Shown: piece by piece, positions 16,318-24,532 of the stretch
How positions within the stretch are numbered: the stretch's first letter is position 1
Layout of the letters: every line of letters begins with the position of its first letter
Source: Palsa-513 sp050010595
GTDB taxonomy: Bacteria; Actinomycetota; Thermoleophilia; Solirubrobacterales; Solirubrobacteraceae
DNA: 64,000 nucleotides
Assembly: GCA_050010595.1 (NCBI GenBank)
Contig: JBEKKS010000004.1
Coordinates: forward strand, 62,001-126,000
Direction of reading: 5' to 3'
Made by a program: the position numbers and the translations under genes
Notes under the pieces: model-generated
What the model saw: the letters and a program-made list of their open reading frames with translations, nothing else
What the model was told of the DNA's origin: nothing
Database searches by the model: none

Positions 16318-17658
16318 ATGAGCACCAAGTCAGGCACGACTGATCAAGCTGCTACCGCCGGCGGTCAGGCGGGCACCGAGACCCTGAGCATCACCGACAA
16401 CCGCACGGGCCGCACCTACGAGGTCGCGATCGAGGACGGGTCGATCCGCTCCCTGGACCTGCGTCAGATCAAGGTCGACGACGACGACTTCGGGCTGCTC
16501 GCCTACGACCCGGCCTTCATGAACACCGCGTCGTGTCGTAGCGCCGTCACCTATCTGGACGGCGATCTCGGCGTCCTCGAGTACCGCGGCTACCCGATCG
16601 AGGATCTCGCCGAGCATTCGACATACCTCGAGGTCGCCTACCTGCTCGTGCACGGTGAGCTGCCGACCGCGCGCGAGCTCGAGGACTGGGTCCAGCAGAT
16701 CAAGATCCACACCTTCGTCCACGAGAACGTCAAGAGCTTCATCCAGGGCTTTCGCCACGACGCACACCCGATGGGGATGCTGCTCGGCGCGGTGGGCGCC
16801 CTCTCTACTTTCTACCCGGACGCCAACCAGATTCACGACGCCGACAACCGCCACATCCAGACGATCCGGCTGCTCGCCAAGATGCCGACCCTAGCCGCGT
16901 TCTCCTACCGGCACAACATGGGCCAGCCCTACGTCTACCCGGACAACGACCTCGATTACTCGGGGAACTTCCTCGGGATGCTCTACAAGATGACCGAGCT
17001 CAAGTACCAGCCCGACCCGCGGCTGGAGCGCGCGCTCGACATCCTCTTCATCCTCCACGCGGACCATGAGCAGAACTGCTCGACGAGCGTCGTGCGCGCG
17101 ATCGGCTCCTCGCTCGTCGACCCGTACTCGGCAGTAGCCGGCGGGATCGCGGCGCTCTACGGCCCGTCGCACGGCGGCGCGAACGAAGAGGTGGTGCGAA
17201 TGCTCAGGCGGATCGGGACGAAGGAGAACATCCCCGATTTCATCGAGGGCGTGAAGGCCGGGCGGGAGCGGCTGATGGGCTTTGGCCACCGCGTGTACAA
17301 GAACTACGATCCGCGCGCACGGATCATCAAGAAGGCCTGCGAGGACGTGTTCGAGGTGACCGGCGTCAACCCGCTGCTGAGCATCGCGATCGAGCTCGAG
17401 AAGATCGCGCTCGCCGAGGACTACTTCGTCTCGCGCCGCCTGTATCCAAACGTCGACTTCTACTCGGGCTTGATCTACGAGGCACTCGGCATGCCGCCCG
17501 CGATGTTCCCGGTGATGTTCGCGATCGGGCGCACGAGCGGCTGGATCGCCCAGTGGCTCGAGATGGTGCAGGATCCCGAGCAGAAGATCGCTCGCCCACG
17601 CCAGATCTACACGGGCGAGCGCCGGCGCGAGTACGTGCCGATGGCCAAGCGCGGCTAG
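16318..17658 (+). CDS. gltA: Citrate synthase, hexameric type
   Basis: This 446-residue enzyme condenses oxaloacetate and acetyl-CoA to citrate at TCA cycle entry. Catalytic motifs are complete: ILHADHEQNCSTS (first His), GPSHGGANEEV, MGFGHRVYKNYDPRA (second His) and YPNVDFYSGL (catalytic Asp). The N-terminal beta-rich part (ITDNRTGRTYEVAIEDGSI) is the extension seen in long, type II, NADH-sensitive hexameric enzymes. ATG 16318 follows GACGAGAG. A GATAAT -10-like element is at 16275-16280. Aconitase and 2-oxoglutarate dehydrogenase lie elsewhere in the window, but the TCA genes are not in one operon. Confidence 0.95.
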   Translation: MSTKSGTTDQAATAGGQAGTETLSITDNRTGRTYEVAIEDGSIRSLDLRQIKVDDDDFGLLAYDPAFMNTASCRSAVTYLDGDLGVLEYRGYPIEDLAEHSTYLEVAYLLVHGELPTARELEDWVQQIKIHTFVHENVKSFIQGFRHDAHPMGMLLGAVGALSTFYPDANQIHDADNRHIQTIRLLAKMPTLAAFSYRHNMGQPYVYPDNDLDYSGNFLGMLYKMTELKYQPDPRLERALDILFILHADHEQNCSTSVVRAIGSSLVDPYSAVAGGIAALYGPSHGGANEEVVRMLRRIGTKENIPDFIEGVKAGRERLMGFGHRVYKNYDPRARIIKKACEDVFEVTGVNPLLSIAIELEKIALAEDYFVSRRLYPNVDFYSGLIYEALGMPPAMFPVMFAIGRTSGWIAQWLEMVQDPEQKIARPRQIYTGERRREYVPMAKRG

Positions 17659-17662
17659 ATCG

Positions 17663-18322
17663 CTAAAGGACGAGCGCCGAGCCGTTCTGGCGCAGCCATG
17701 CGGCGGGCTCGCGCCAGTCCGGGCAGCGGCGTTCGAGCAGCGCCCAGAAGCGTGGCGAGTGGTCTGCTATCTCGAGATGGCAGACCTCGTGCCAGACGAC
17801 GTAGTCGAGGACGCGCTCGGGCGCGAGCAGCAGCCGCCAGTTGAAGCTCATCGCCCCGCCGCTGGCGCAGCTCGCCCACCTGGTCCGCTGGTTGCGGATC
17901 GACAGGCTCGTGTAGTGCGTGCCGGCCAGGGCCGTCGCACGATCAAGCCGCCTTGCGATCTCTTCGCGCGCGGCGCCGCGATACCAGCGCTCGAGCGCCG
18001 CCGGAGCCCCCGGCCCGCCGGGCACGAACAGGGTGTTCGCACGACGGTGAACACGGCTGCGCCCGAGCTCGACGACGATCGCAAGTCGCTGATCGAGATA
18101 GGGCAGCCAGCCTTGCCCGCGGGGAATGCGCTCGCGCGCGAGCGCAAGCTCCTCCAGGCGGCGCGTGATCCACGGCGCCAGCTCCCTGACCGCAGCGGCT
18201 GCGGCACGCTCCGGCGCGCGCATCGGCAACACGACCTCGACGCCGTGATGCGGGTCGATGCGGACACGCACGCGGCGTGCCTTCGGAGCGCGGCGCACGC
18301 GATAGGCGATCTCGGGAGTCAT
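17663..18322 (-). CDS. YgjP/SprT-like zinc metallopeptidase (DUF45 family)
   Basis: This is a 219-residue putative metal-dependent protease of the YgjP (M48-related) group. The zinc motif VWHEVCHLE gives His178, Glu179 and His182, with His188 in IADHSPRFW the probable third ligand. RNQRTRWASC is the conserved block before the active site, and the N-terminal half is a beta-rich DUF45 domain. Its cellular substrate is unknown. It begins 13 bases after the MTHFR stop and is likely co-transcribed with it. The region around it is convergent with citrate synthase, with only a 4-base gap. Confidence 0.85.
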   Translation of the reverse strand: MTPEIAYRVRRAPKARRVRVRIDPHHGVEVVLPMRAPERAAAAAVRELAPWITRRLEELALARERIPRGQGWLPYLDQRLAIVVELGRSRVHRRANTLFVPGGPGAPAALERWYRGAAREEIARRLDRATALAGTHYTSLSIRNQRTRWASCASGGAMSFNWRLLLAPERVLDYVVWHEVCHLEIADHSPRFWALLERRCPDWREPAAWLRQNGSALVL

Positions 18323-18335
18323 GCGCGCGCGCAGG

Positions 18336-19244
18336 CTACCGGGCGCTGCCGACGCTCGGCGCGTCACGCCAGGGACGCATCAGCTTCAGCGCCGAGACGA
18401 TCGCGCGCGTGGCCGGGGAGCGGTTGAGGGTAAAGAAGTGGATGCCAGGGACGCCTCGCGCGAGCAGCTCGGCACACTGGAGCGTCGCGTAGGCAACGCC
18501 GAGATCGACGACGGCATCGAGATCCTCGCCGCGCTCCTCGAGTGCGGCACGCAGCCCGCGCGGAATCGAGATCCCGCCGATCGCGCTGAAGCGCTTGATC
18601 TGAGCCGTGTTCGTGATCGGCATGATCCCCGGGATGATCGGCACCTCGATCCCGGCTGCGCGTACGCGGTGCTCGAAGTCGAAGAATGCTTCGTTGGAGA
18701 AGAAGAGGTTCGTGATCAGCACGCTGGCCCCCGCCTGCACCTTCGCGTGCAGGTGGCGGATGTCGGTCAGGGCGTCGGGCGCCTCCGGATGCGTTTCGGG
18801 GTAGCAGGCGGCGATCGCGCAGAAGCGGTCGTAACGACGCGCGATCAGGTCGATCAGCTCGCTCGCGTGCGCGAGGCCACCCGCAGCCGGGGTGAAGTCG
18901 TGCTCGCCCGCCGGTGGGTCACCGCGCAGCGCGAGCACGTTGTCGAGTCCCGTCTGCGCGAGCTGCTCGAGCGAGGCGCCGACCTGCTCGCGCGTTGCAC
19001 CCGAACAGGTCAAGTGGGCTGCGGCCTCGATTCCGTGCTCGGCGCTGATACGGCGAACCAGCTCGATCGTGTCGGCCTGGGTCGAGCTGCCGGTCTTGGT
19101 TACGGAAACGAACGCCGGCTCGAGCTCACGCAGCGCGGTCACCGCCGCGTCGAGGTTGCGCAGGCCCTCGGGCGTGCGGGGCGGGAAGAACTCGAACGAG
19201 AAGATCGGCTCGGTCCGCGTGGCGATCAGCTCGTCGATCCGCAT
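18336..19244 (-). CDS. metF: Methylenetetrahydrofolate reductase
   Basis: This FAD enzyme of about 302 residues reduces 5,10-methylene-THF to 5-methyl-THF for methionine synthesis. Motifs fit the bacterial MetF barrel: FSFEFFPPRTPEG with the active-site Glu, VSVTKTGSS, HLTCSGATREQV, VLALRGDPP, AAACYPETHPEA, KVQAGASVLITNLFF and the C-terminal GIHFFTLNRS. Two start codons, TTG 19253 and ATG 19244, are three codons apart. ATG is preferred because a GATAAT hexamer sits eight bases upstream, consistent with a leaderless transcript. The YgjP-like gene follows in the same transcription unit. Confidence 0.93.
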   Translation of the reverse strand: MRIDELIATRTEPIFSFEFFPPRTPEGLRNLDAAVTALRELEPAFVSVTKTGSSTQADTIELVRRISAEHGIEAAAHLTCSGATREQVGASLEQLAQTGLDNVLALRGDPPAGEHDFTPAAGGLAHASELIDLIARRYDRFCAIAACYPETHPEAPDALTDIRHLHAKVQAGASVLITNLFFSNEAFFDFEHRVRAAGIEVPIIPGIMPITNTAQIKRFSAIGGISIPRGLRAALEERGEDLDAVVDLGVAYATLQCAELLARGVPGIHFFTLNRSPATRAIVSALKLMRPWRDAPSVGSAR

Positions 19245-19252
19245 TCCCGCCA

Positions 19253-19258
19253 ATTATC
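19253..19258 (-). promoter_or_regulatory. Putative -10 element of a leaderless metF promoter
   Basis: GATAAT on the minus strand ends eight bases before ATG 19244, placing the expected transcription start at or next to the start codon. The -35 region is not obvious. Confidence 0.4.
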
Positions 19259-19315
19259 GTGAGCCGCACCACTTGTGGCTCCTGACGAGACATTTGGACA
19301 TCTAGACTGCGAGCA

Positions 19316-19690
19316 ATGGGCCGTCGCGGGCGACAGCGAGGTGGCGACCAGGCGCTAGCGGCCGCCGACGCCTCCTACACGGATGCCGAAGGGAACACGC
19401 TCGTGCTTCGCGGCGCTCTGAGCCCGCGAACCCGCGCGGCCTACGCGCGGATCGCAAGCGGTAAGGCCCTCCCACGCGGCGCGACCCGTGAGGACGCCTG
19501 GCATCGCTCCGTCGAGTTCCTCTTCGAGCATCTCGCGACGAGCTGGACGATCGCCGGCACCTCCCCACTGGTCCGCCCGAACGAGCTGCTCGGCCGCCTC
19601 CGGCTCGCCAGTTCAGCCGAGCGCACCTGGGTGCGCGAGTGCCTGCGCGAGCACTGCGCGGAGCGTTTCCCGGACCTCGCAGCACCATGA
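19316..19690 (+). CDS. Hypothetical protein, 124 residues
   Basis: This predicted soluble protein has no recognised domain. It starts with a basic tail (MGRRGRQRGG) and continues with helical segments (TRAAYARIASGK, DAWHRSVEFLFEHLATSWTIAG, ERTWVRECLREHCAERF), including two Cys near the end. Codon use matches its neighbours. It is divergent from metF with about 70 bases between the start codons. About 160 bases without a gene follow before pyruvate kinase, containing a GC-rich stem (GGGC/GCCC type) near 19740 that could end this transcript. Confidence 0.6.
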   Translation: MGRRGRQRGGDQALAAADASYTDAEGNTLVLRGALSPRTRAAYARIASGKALPRGATREDAWHRSVEFLFEHLATSWTIAGTSPLVRPNELLGRLRLASSAERTWVRECLREHCAERFPDLAAP

Positions 19691-19848
19691 GCATTTGCAT
19701 CGCGCACCGCTCAGCGGGCCGCGCACCGTAAGCTTCCGGGCGGGCTGCCGGCCCGCGACCGTATCGGCCGCGCGATTGGCAGCCCGTTGACGCGTCCTGG
19801 GCCGCTTTCAGCCGAGCCCGCACCCCAACACTCTCCACGCCACCGCCA

Positions 19849-21255
19849 ATGCGCCGCACGAAGATCGTCGCCACGATCGGCCCCGCCTCCCGGGAGCCCG
19901 AGGTCCTGGTCCGCCTGGTCGAGGCCGGGATGGACGTCGCGCGCCTCAACTACTCGCACGGCACGCTCGAGGAGCATGCCGAGACCGCCGAGCGCGTGCG
20001 TGAGGCGGCGAGCCGCGCCGGGCGCCCGGTGGCGATCCTGCAGGACCTGCCTGGGCCGAAGCTGCGCATCGGAGCCCTCGCCGAAGGCGTTGTCGAGCTC
20101 AACCCCGGGTCGATCGTGACGTTCGAGTGCGGTAGCGAAGCGGTCGGCAACGCGCAGCGGATGTCGGTCACCTGGAAGAGCCTTGCTGCCTCGCTGGAGC
20201 CCAACGAGATCATCTATCTCGCCGACGGATCGATCCGCCTGCGCGTCCGCGCGACGCGGCCGGAGGCGTTCGAGCTCGATGCGGAAGTCGAGGTCGGCGG
20301 TGTAGTGGCCTCCCGTCAGGGGCTCAATATCCCTGGGCCGGCGGTAGGTCTGCCGGCGGTCCCCGAAGAGGATCTCCAGCTGCTCGCCCATGGCGAGTCG
20401 ATCGACGTGGACCTCGTCGCCCTGTCGTTCGTCCGCTCCGCCGCGGACATCGAGTTCGTCCGCGAGCACACGCGGCTGCCGCTGATCGCGAAGGTCGAGA
20501 AGCCCCAGGCGGTCGAGAACATGGACGAGGTGCTGCGCGCCGCCGACTGCGTCATGGTGGCGCGCGGCGATCTCGGGATCGAGCTGCCGATCGAACAGGT
20601 TCCGCTCGTGCAGAAGCGCCTGCTGCGGCTCGCCGGCGAGCTTGCCCGCCCATCGATCACGGCGACCCAGATGCTCGACTCGATGGTGCGCTCGGCGCGC
20701 CCGACGCGCGCCGAGGTGGCCGACGTGGCCAACGCGATCCTCGACGGCAGCGACGCGGTGATGCTCTCCCAGGAGACGGCCGTCGGCGCCTACCCGGTCG
20801 GCGCCGTGGCGATGATGTCGGCGATCGCCGAGGAAACCGAGAAGACGATCGACTACACCGACTGGAACGAGCACCGCGTCAAGCGCACGGCGCAGGATCC
20901 GGCCTACACGGTCGCCTACGCAGCCTGCCGAGCGGCGAACGAGCTGGCGCTCGACGCGCTCGTCGTGCCAACGCTGACGGGCCGCTCGGCGCGACTCGTC
21001 TCCGCCCACCGACCGAACGTCCCGATCTACGCCCTGTCGCCCGGCCGCGAGACCGTCCGCCGCTGCGGGCTGATGTGGGGCGTGCAGGCAAGCTGGCAAC
21101 GTCGCCACGAGGTCACCGAAGAGCTGATCCACGACGCCGCGGCGACCGTGATCAAGCTCGGCTGGTGCAAGCCGGGCCAGCGCATCGGCATCACTGCAGG
21201 CCTGCCGAGCGGGTCGCCCGGCACGACCAGCCTGCTGCAGATCCAGCGGCTCTGA
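19849..21255 (+). CDS. pyk: Pyruvate kinase
   Basis: This 468-residue glycolytic enzyme converts PEP and ADP to pyruvate and ATP. Seen motifs: RRTKIVATIGPAS at the N-terminus, ARLNYSHG (normally NFSHG), LPGPKLRIG, the active-site KVEKPQAVENMDEVL with catalytic Lys, VARGDLGIELP with metal-ligand Asp, and SITATQMLDSM with catalytic Thr. The C-terminal regulatory domain ends with GLPSGSPGTTSLLQ. Length and order are standard. It is convergent with the ABC1 kinase gene, only five bases apart. Confidence 0.95.
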   Translation: MRRTKIVATIGPASREPEVLVRLVEAGMDVARLNYSHGTLEEHAETAERVREAASRAGRPVAILQDLPGPKLRIGALAEGVVELNPGSIVTFECGSEAVGNAQRMSVTWKSLAASLEPNEIIYLADGSIRLRVRATRPEAFELDAEVEVGGVVASRQGLNIPGPAVGLPAVPEEDLQLLAHGESIDVDLVALSFVRSAADIEFVREHTRLPLIAKVEKPQAVENMDEVLRAADCVMVARGDLGIELPIEQVPLVQKRLLRLAGELARPSITATQMLDSMVRSARPTRAEVADVANAILDGSDAVMLSQETAVGAYPVGAVAMMSAIAEETEKTIDYTDWNEHRVKRTAQDPAYTVAYAACRAANELALDALVVPTLTGRSARLVSAHRPNVPIYALSPGRETVRRCGLMWGVQASWQRRHEVTEELIHDAAATVIKLGWCKPGQRIGITAGLPSGSPGTTSLLQIQRL

Positions 21256-21259
21256 CCGC

Positions 21260-22642
21260 TCAGGTAATGCCCGCGCCGTAGTAGGCCGCCTCCTGGCGGC
21301 CGAGCTCTGTCGACGGCGGGCCATCGAAGATCCACTCGAGCGCGATCCGGTGCCAGTTGCCCCGCGCGCGCAACTGGGCCATCACCGCGAGCGTGAGCGT
21401 CTCGGTGCGGCGACCGAAGAGGTGCTCGCGCGGCAGGTTCTCGTGGCGCATCTGCTCGTAGTGACGCGAGCGCGGATCGGACATGTCGATCACGACCTGC
21501 GTCGCGATCTCCGGCGTCAGCTCAACCTCGGCGTCGCGCGTGTACCACCAGGTGACGTCGAAGAACTGCCGGGCGATCTGGTCGGGGCTGTAGCGGCTCG
21601 GGTCGCGCAGGAAGCCGCCGGCGTGCAGGTGCTCGATCAGTCCAGCCGTGTCGCCGCTGATTCCGCGGCGCGCGAGCTCGAGCTCGAACTCGGCGACTGA
21701 CGGGTCGATTCGCTTGAACAGGCCGAAGTCGAGGAACGCGACGCGGCCATCGTCGAGCAAGAGGAAGTTGCCCGGGTGCGGGTCGCCGGAGAACTGATGG
21801 TGGCGGTACATGCAGCCGAAGTAGAAGCGAAAGATGATCTCGGCGATGCGGTCGCGGTCCTGCTGCGGGCGGGCCTTGAGCGTCTCGAAACCCGTGCCCT
21901 CGACGTAGTCCGTGACGAGGACGCGCTCGCCGGAGTGACTCGAGATCACGTCGGGGACGAAGATGAACGGATGGCCGGCGTGCAGGCGGGCGATCGCGCG
22001 CTGGTTCGCGGCCTCGAGCTCGTAGTCGAGCTCCTCGGTGATCCGCTCGCGGACCTCCTCGCCGATCTCCTTGGCGTCGAGCTCCGGCGCGAGGCGCCCC
22101 ATCAGGCGGACGAGCATGCCGAAGTTCTGGAGGTCGGCGCGAACGGCTGCGGCAGCGCCCGGGTACTGGACCTTGACTGCGACCTGGCGACCGTCGTGAA
22201 GGCGCGCGCGGTAGACCTGTCCGATCGATGCCGCCGCGATCGGGTTGCGGTCGAACTCGGCGAAACTCTCGTCGAGCGGCTCGTCGCGCTCGGCCTCGAT
22301 CACCTTGCGCATCTCGCTAAAGGGGATCGCCGGGGCGCTGTCGCGCAGCTCTGCAAGCTTGCGTTGGAACTCCTCGCGGTACTCGTCACCGACGAAGCCC
22401 ACGTCGAGAAACGACATGACCTGTCCGAGCTTCATCGCGGCGCCCTTCATCGTTCCGAGCACGGCGACGACCTGCTCGGCGGTCTCGACGTGGCGGCGGG
22501 CCAGGGCCTGCTGGCTTGATTGCTCGTCGCGGACGACGTTGGCAGCGCGCGTCGCCAGCTGCTTGGCCGCAGTGCCCGTGGCGAGCCGGCCAATCGTCGC
22601 CGATCGCTGCAGGCGAGAGGTCGGGATCTTCTCGCGTGCCAC
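21260..22642 (-). CDS. ABC1/UbiB/AarF atypical kinase
   Basis: This 460-residue protein belongs to the ABC1 (UbiB/ADCK) atypical kinase family, ATPases linked to quinone or isoprenoid lipid metabolism. Signature elements are MKLGQVMSFLD (the KxGQ motif), AAASIGQVYRARL (Ala-rich loop replacing the glycine loop), VAVKVQYPG with the kinase Lys, HPGNFLLLDDG and VAFLDFG. The N-terminus is basic and there is no clear membrane segment. It starts three bases after the MBL-fold gene stop, so the two are probably one operon. The role in this organism is unknown; involvement with the quinone pool is a family-level guess. Confidence 0.88.
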   Translation of the reverse strand: MAREKIPTSRLQRSATIGRLATGTAAKQLATRAANVVRDEQSSQQALARRHVETAEQVVAVLGTMKGAAMKLGQVMSFLDVGFVGDEYREEFQRKLAELRDSAPAIPFSEMRKVIEAERDEPLDESFAEFDRNPIAAASIGQVYRARLHDGRQVAVKVQYPGAAAAVRADLQNFGMLVRLMGRLAPELDAKEIGEEVRERITEELDYELEAANQRAIARLHAGHPFIFVPDVISSHSGERVLVTDYVEGTGFETLKARPQQDRDRIAEIIFRFYFGCMYRHHQFSGDPHPGNFLLLDDGRVAFLDFGLFKRIDPSVAEFELELARRGISGDTAGLIEHLHAGGFLRDPSRYSPDQIARQFFDVTWWYTRDAEVELTPEIATQVVIDMSDPRSRHYEQMRHENLPREHLFGRRTETLTLAVMAQLRARGNWHRIALEWIFDGPPSTELGRQEAAYYGAGIT

Positions 22643-22645
22643 CGT

Positions 22646-23398
22646 CTAGCGCAGCCGCTCCACGCGGGAACCGGGCACGATGTCATCGCTTCCGTCGGGC
22701 CAGCGCACCCAAGCCTTGTGGCCGCCGTCGTAGTCGCGCGCGAGCAGGATCAGCGTCGCGGGCTCGCCGCCTACGATGCACCGCTCCGTGCCCTCGTCAT
22801 CGAGCCCGCGCCATAGGCGGATGAACGGGTTCTCCTGCCACTCGCGCGCGACTGTCGTCGACGCGCTGTGCCCGGGATAGACGGTGGTGTCGCGCGGCAG
22901 CTCCATCAACGTGCCCATGATCGAGTCCTTGAGCGCCTGGTAGGTGTCGTGGCCTGGCGCACGCACGCCGCCGACCGAGTCGCGGAACAGCGTGTCGCCG
23001 GTGAAAACGGCGGCCACCGGACCGTCGACGAGGAACGAGAGCATGCCCCGCGTATGCCCGGGGGTGTGGAGCGCGTGGATCGAAAGCGCCCCGGCGACGA
23101 TCACCTCGCCGGGATCGATCGTGCCGGTCACGTCTGCTACCAGCTCTCGCTCGAGCGGATGAATCAGCACCTCGAGCCCCGGCCACTGGCGCACCAGCGT
23201 CGCAACGCCCGCGACATGGTCTGCATGGTGGTGTGTCAGGAGGATGTGGCTGGGCGTGACTCCATGGCGGAGTGCGGCAGCGATCAGCGGCTCGACCGGC
23301 GGCCCGGCGTCGATCACGACCGCGCCGCCGCCCGGGCCGTCGAGGACCAGATAGCAGTTCGAGTACAGCGCGTCGTTCATCGAACGCTCGACGATCAT
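22646..23398 (-). CDS. MBL-fold metallohydrolase, glyoxalase II-like
   Basis: This is a 250-residue metallo-beta-lactamase-fold hydrolase. The binuclear metal motif is THHHADHVAGV (HxHxDH), with further ligands in LHTPGHTRGM, VFTGDTLFRD and the C-terminal VYPGHSAST. This arrangement is typical of hydroxyacylglutathione hydrolase-like proteins, which cleave thioesters such as lactoyl-thiols. It is divergent from a glyoxalase I-like gene (53-base gap), supporting a role in methylglyoxal or thiol-adduct detoxification. The physiological thiol is not known and need not be glutathione in an actinobacterium. The C-terminal 50 residues (IRLWRGLDDEGTERC and onward) are an extra segment. Confidence 0.85.
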   Translation of the reverse strand: MIVERSMNDALYSNCYLVLDGPGGGAVVIDAGPPVEPLIAAALRHGVTPSHILLTHHHADHVAGVATLVRQWPGLEVLIHPLERELVADVTGTIDPGEVIVAGALSIHALHTPGHTRGMLSFLVDGPVAAVFTGDTLFRDSVGGVRAPGHDTYQALKDSIMGTLMELPRDTTVYPGHSASTTVAREWQENPFIRLWRGLDDEGTERCIVGGEPATLILLARDYDGGHKAWVRWPDGSDDIVPGSRVERLR

Positions 23399-23451
23399 CG
23401 CGCGGTCCGAGCGAGCCCGAAGATCAGCGGGACGTCCCTAAACTCTGAGCC

Positions 23452-23844
23452 ATGGGGTTCCTCCACACTTGCTACAGGATCACAGACATCGATCGTTCGG
23501 TGGCCTTCTACCGCGCGCTCGGCTTCGAGGAGGTGCGCCGGATGCCGATCCGCGACGAGGCGATCAACGTCTTCATGTCGGTTCCCGGCGACGGTCCCGA
23601 ACCACGGCTCGAGCTGACGTATAACTTCGGCGTCGAGCACTACGAGCTCGGCACCGCCTACGGGCACATCGCGATCACCGCCGGCGAGCTAGACGCCACC
23701 CTCGAGCGCCTCGCGGGCCTGGGAATCGAACCCGAACGCGCGCCGTACACCGTCAGCGAGGGTGGCTCACGGATCTGCTTCGTGCGCGATCCGGACGGCT
23801 ACCGGATCGAGTTGATTGAACGCTCGGCAGAGAAGGACCGCTGA
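23452..23844 (+). CDS. Glyoxalase I-like VOC family protein
   Basis: This is a 130-residue vicinal-oxygen-chelate protein with two beta-alpha-beta-beta-beta modules. Metal ligands fit lactoylglutathione lyase: His5 (FLHTCYRI), Glu54 (RLELTYN), His72 (YGHIAI) and Glu120 (YRIELIE). Motifs DRSVAFYRALGF and FVRDPDGYRIE are standard. It sits divergent from the MBL-fold glyoxalase II-like gene, making a likely two-step methylglyoxal detoxification pair. The thiol cofactor is uncertain. Confidence 0.88.
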   Translation: MGFLHTCYRITDIDRSVAFYRALGFEEVRRMPIRDEAINVFMSVPGDGPEPRLELTYNFGVEHYELGTAYGHIAITAGELDATLERLAGLGIEPERAPYTVSEGGSRICFVRDPDGYRIELIERSAEKDR

Positions 23845-23874
23845 GCCGGATCAAGCGCAAGCGCGCCGTGACGA

Positions 23875-24195
23875 CTACAGCTTGTGAGCCTTGACGGCCG
23901 TGCCGTAGGCGCACATCTCGGTCCACGTCGAGCCGAGCTCGGAGGTGTCGAAGCGAAACGCGACGACGGCGTTTGCGCCCTTGCTCTCCGCCTCTTCGAC
24001 CAGTCGCTCGGTCGCGTGCGAGCGTCCGTCGGCGAGCATCTTCGTCATGCCCTTGAGCTCGCCGCCGACGAGCGACTTGAGGCCGGCGCCGATCTGCGAG
24101 CCGAGGTTGCGCGAGCGCACCGTGAGGCCGAAGACCTCGCCGATCACCTCCTCGATCTCGTAGCCGGGGAGATCGTTCATCGTGGAGATCAGCAT
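23875..24195 (-). CDS. YbjQ-like UPF0145 family protein
   Basis: This 106-residue member of the YbjQ/UPF0145 (DUF74) family is a small beta-alpha protein that forms pentamers in known structures; its function is unknown. Hallmarks are STMNDLPGYEIEEVIGEVFGLTVRS, the RNLGSQIGAGLKSLVGGELKGMTKML block, and GANAVVAFRFDTSE near the C-terminus. It lies 13 bases downstream of a hypothetical gene on the same strand and is convergent with the glyoxalase I-like gene. Confidence 0.9.
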   Translation of the reverse strand: MLISTMNDLPGYEIEEVIGEVFGLTVRSRNLGSQIGAGLKSLVGGELKGMTKMLADGRSHATERLVEEAESKGANAVVAFRFDTSELGSTWTEMCAYGTAVKAHKL

Positions 24196-24208
24196 CGCGG
24201 ACCGAACC

Positions 24209-24526
24209 CTATTCCTCGATCGGATCGCCGGGTCGGGCGGGCGCGCCGCCTGGGTAAGCGGGAACCACGAGCGGCTCCTTCGCGATGACCTCCTGCTCGA
24301 TCTCGTCCTCGATCCCGAAGGCGGATCCGTCGCAGTCGATCCGAAAGCGCTTGGGCGCGACGCGATCGTCGGGGAGCACCGGAACGCCCCAGAGCTCGTC
24401 CCAGCCGAACAGCTCGTAGTTGCCAGGGTTCAGCAGGATCGCCCGTGGTGCCAGCGGGCATGTGCTCGCGTGATGGTCAAGGCCGCGTCGGATGAACGCC
24501 AGCATCTCGGCTTCGAGCGAGGGCAT
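24209..24526 (-). CDS. Hypothetical protein, 105 residues
   Basis: I do not recognise this small soluble acidic protein. It has two His and one Cys near the N-terminus (GLDHHASTCPL), a LNPGNYELFGWDELWGVPVLPD core and a Pro/Glu-rich end. It could be structural or phage-like in origin, but composition matches the neighbours. It lies between the ABC exporter (upstream, 6-base gap) and the YbjQ-like gene on the same strand, so all are probably read together. GTG 24529 directly precedes the chosen ATG 24526. Confidence 0.6.
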   Translation of the reverse strand: MPSLEAEMLAFIRRGLDHHASTCPLAPRAILLNPGNYELFGWDELWGVPVLPDDRVAPKRFRIDCDGSAFGIEDEIEQEVIAKEPLVVPAYPGGAPARPGDPIEE

Positions 24527-24532
24527 CACCGG

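Noticed and set aside
19711..21324. 537-residue minus-strand frame opposite pyruvate kinase
   Set aside because: No recognisable motif, Arg-rich, and fully covered by a pyruvate kinase with all active-site residues.
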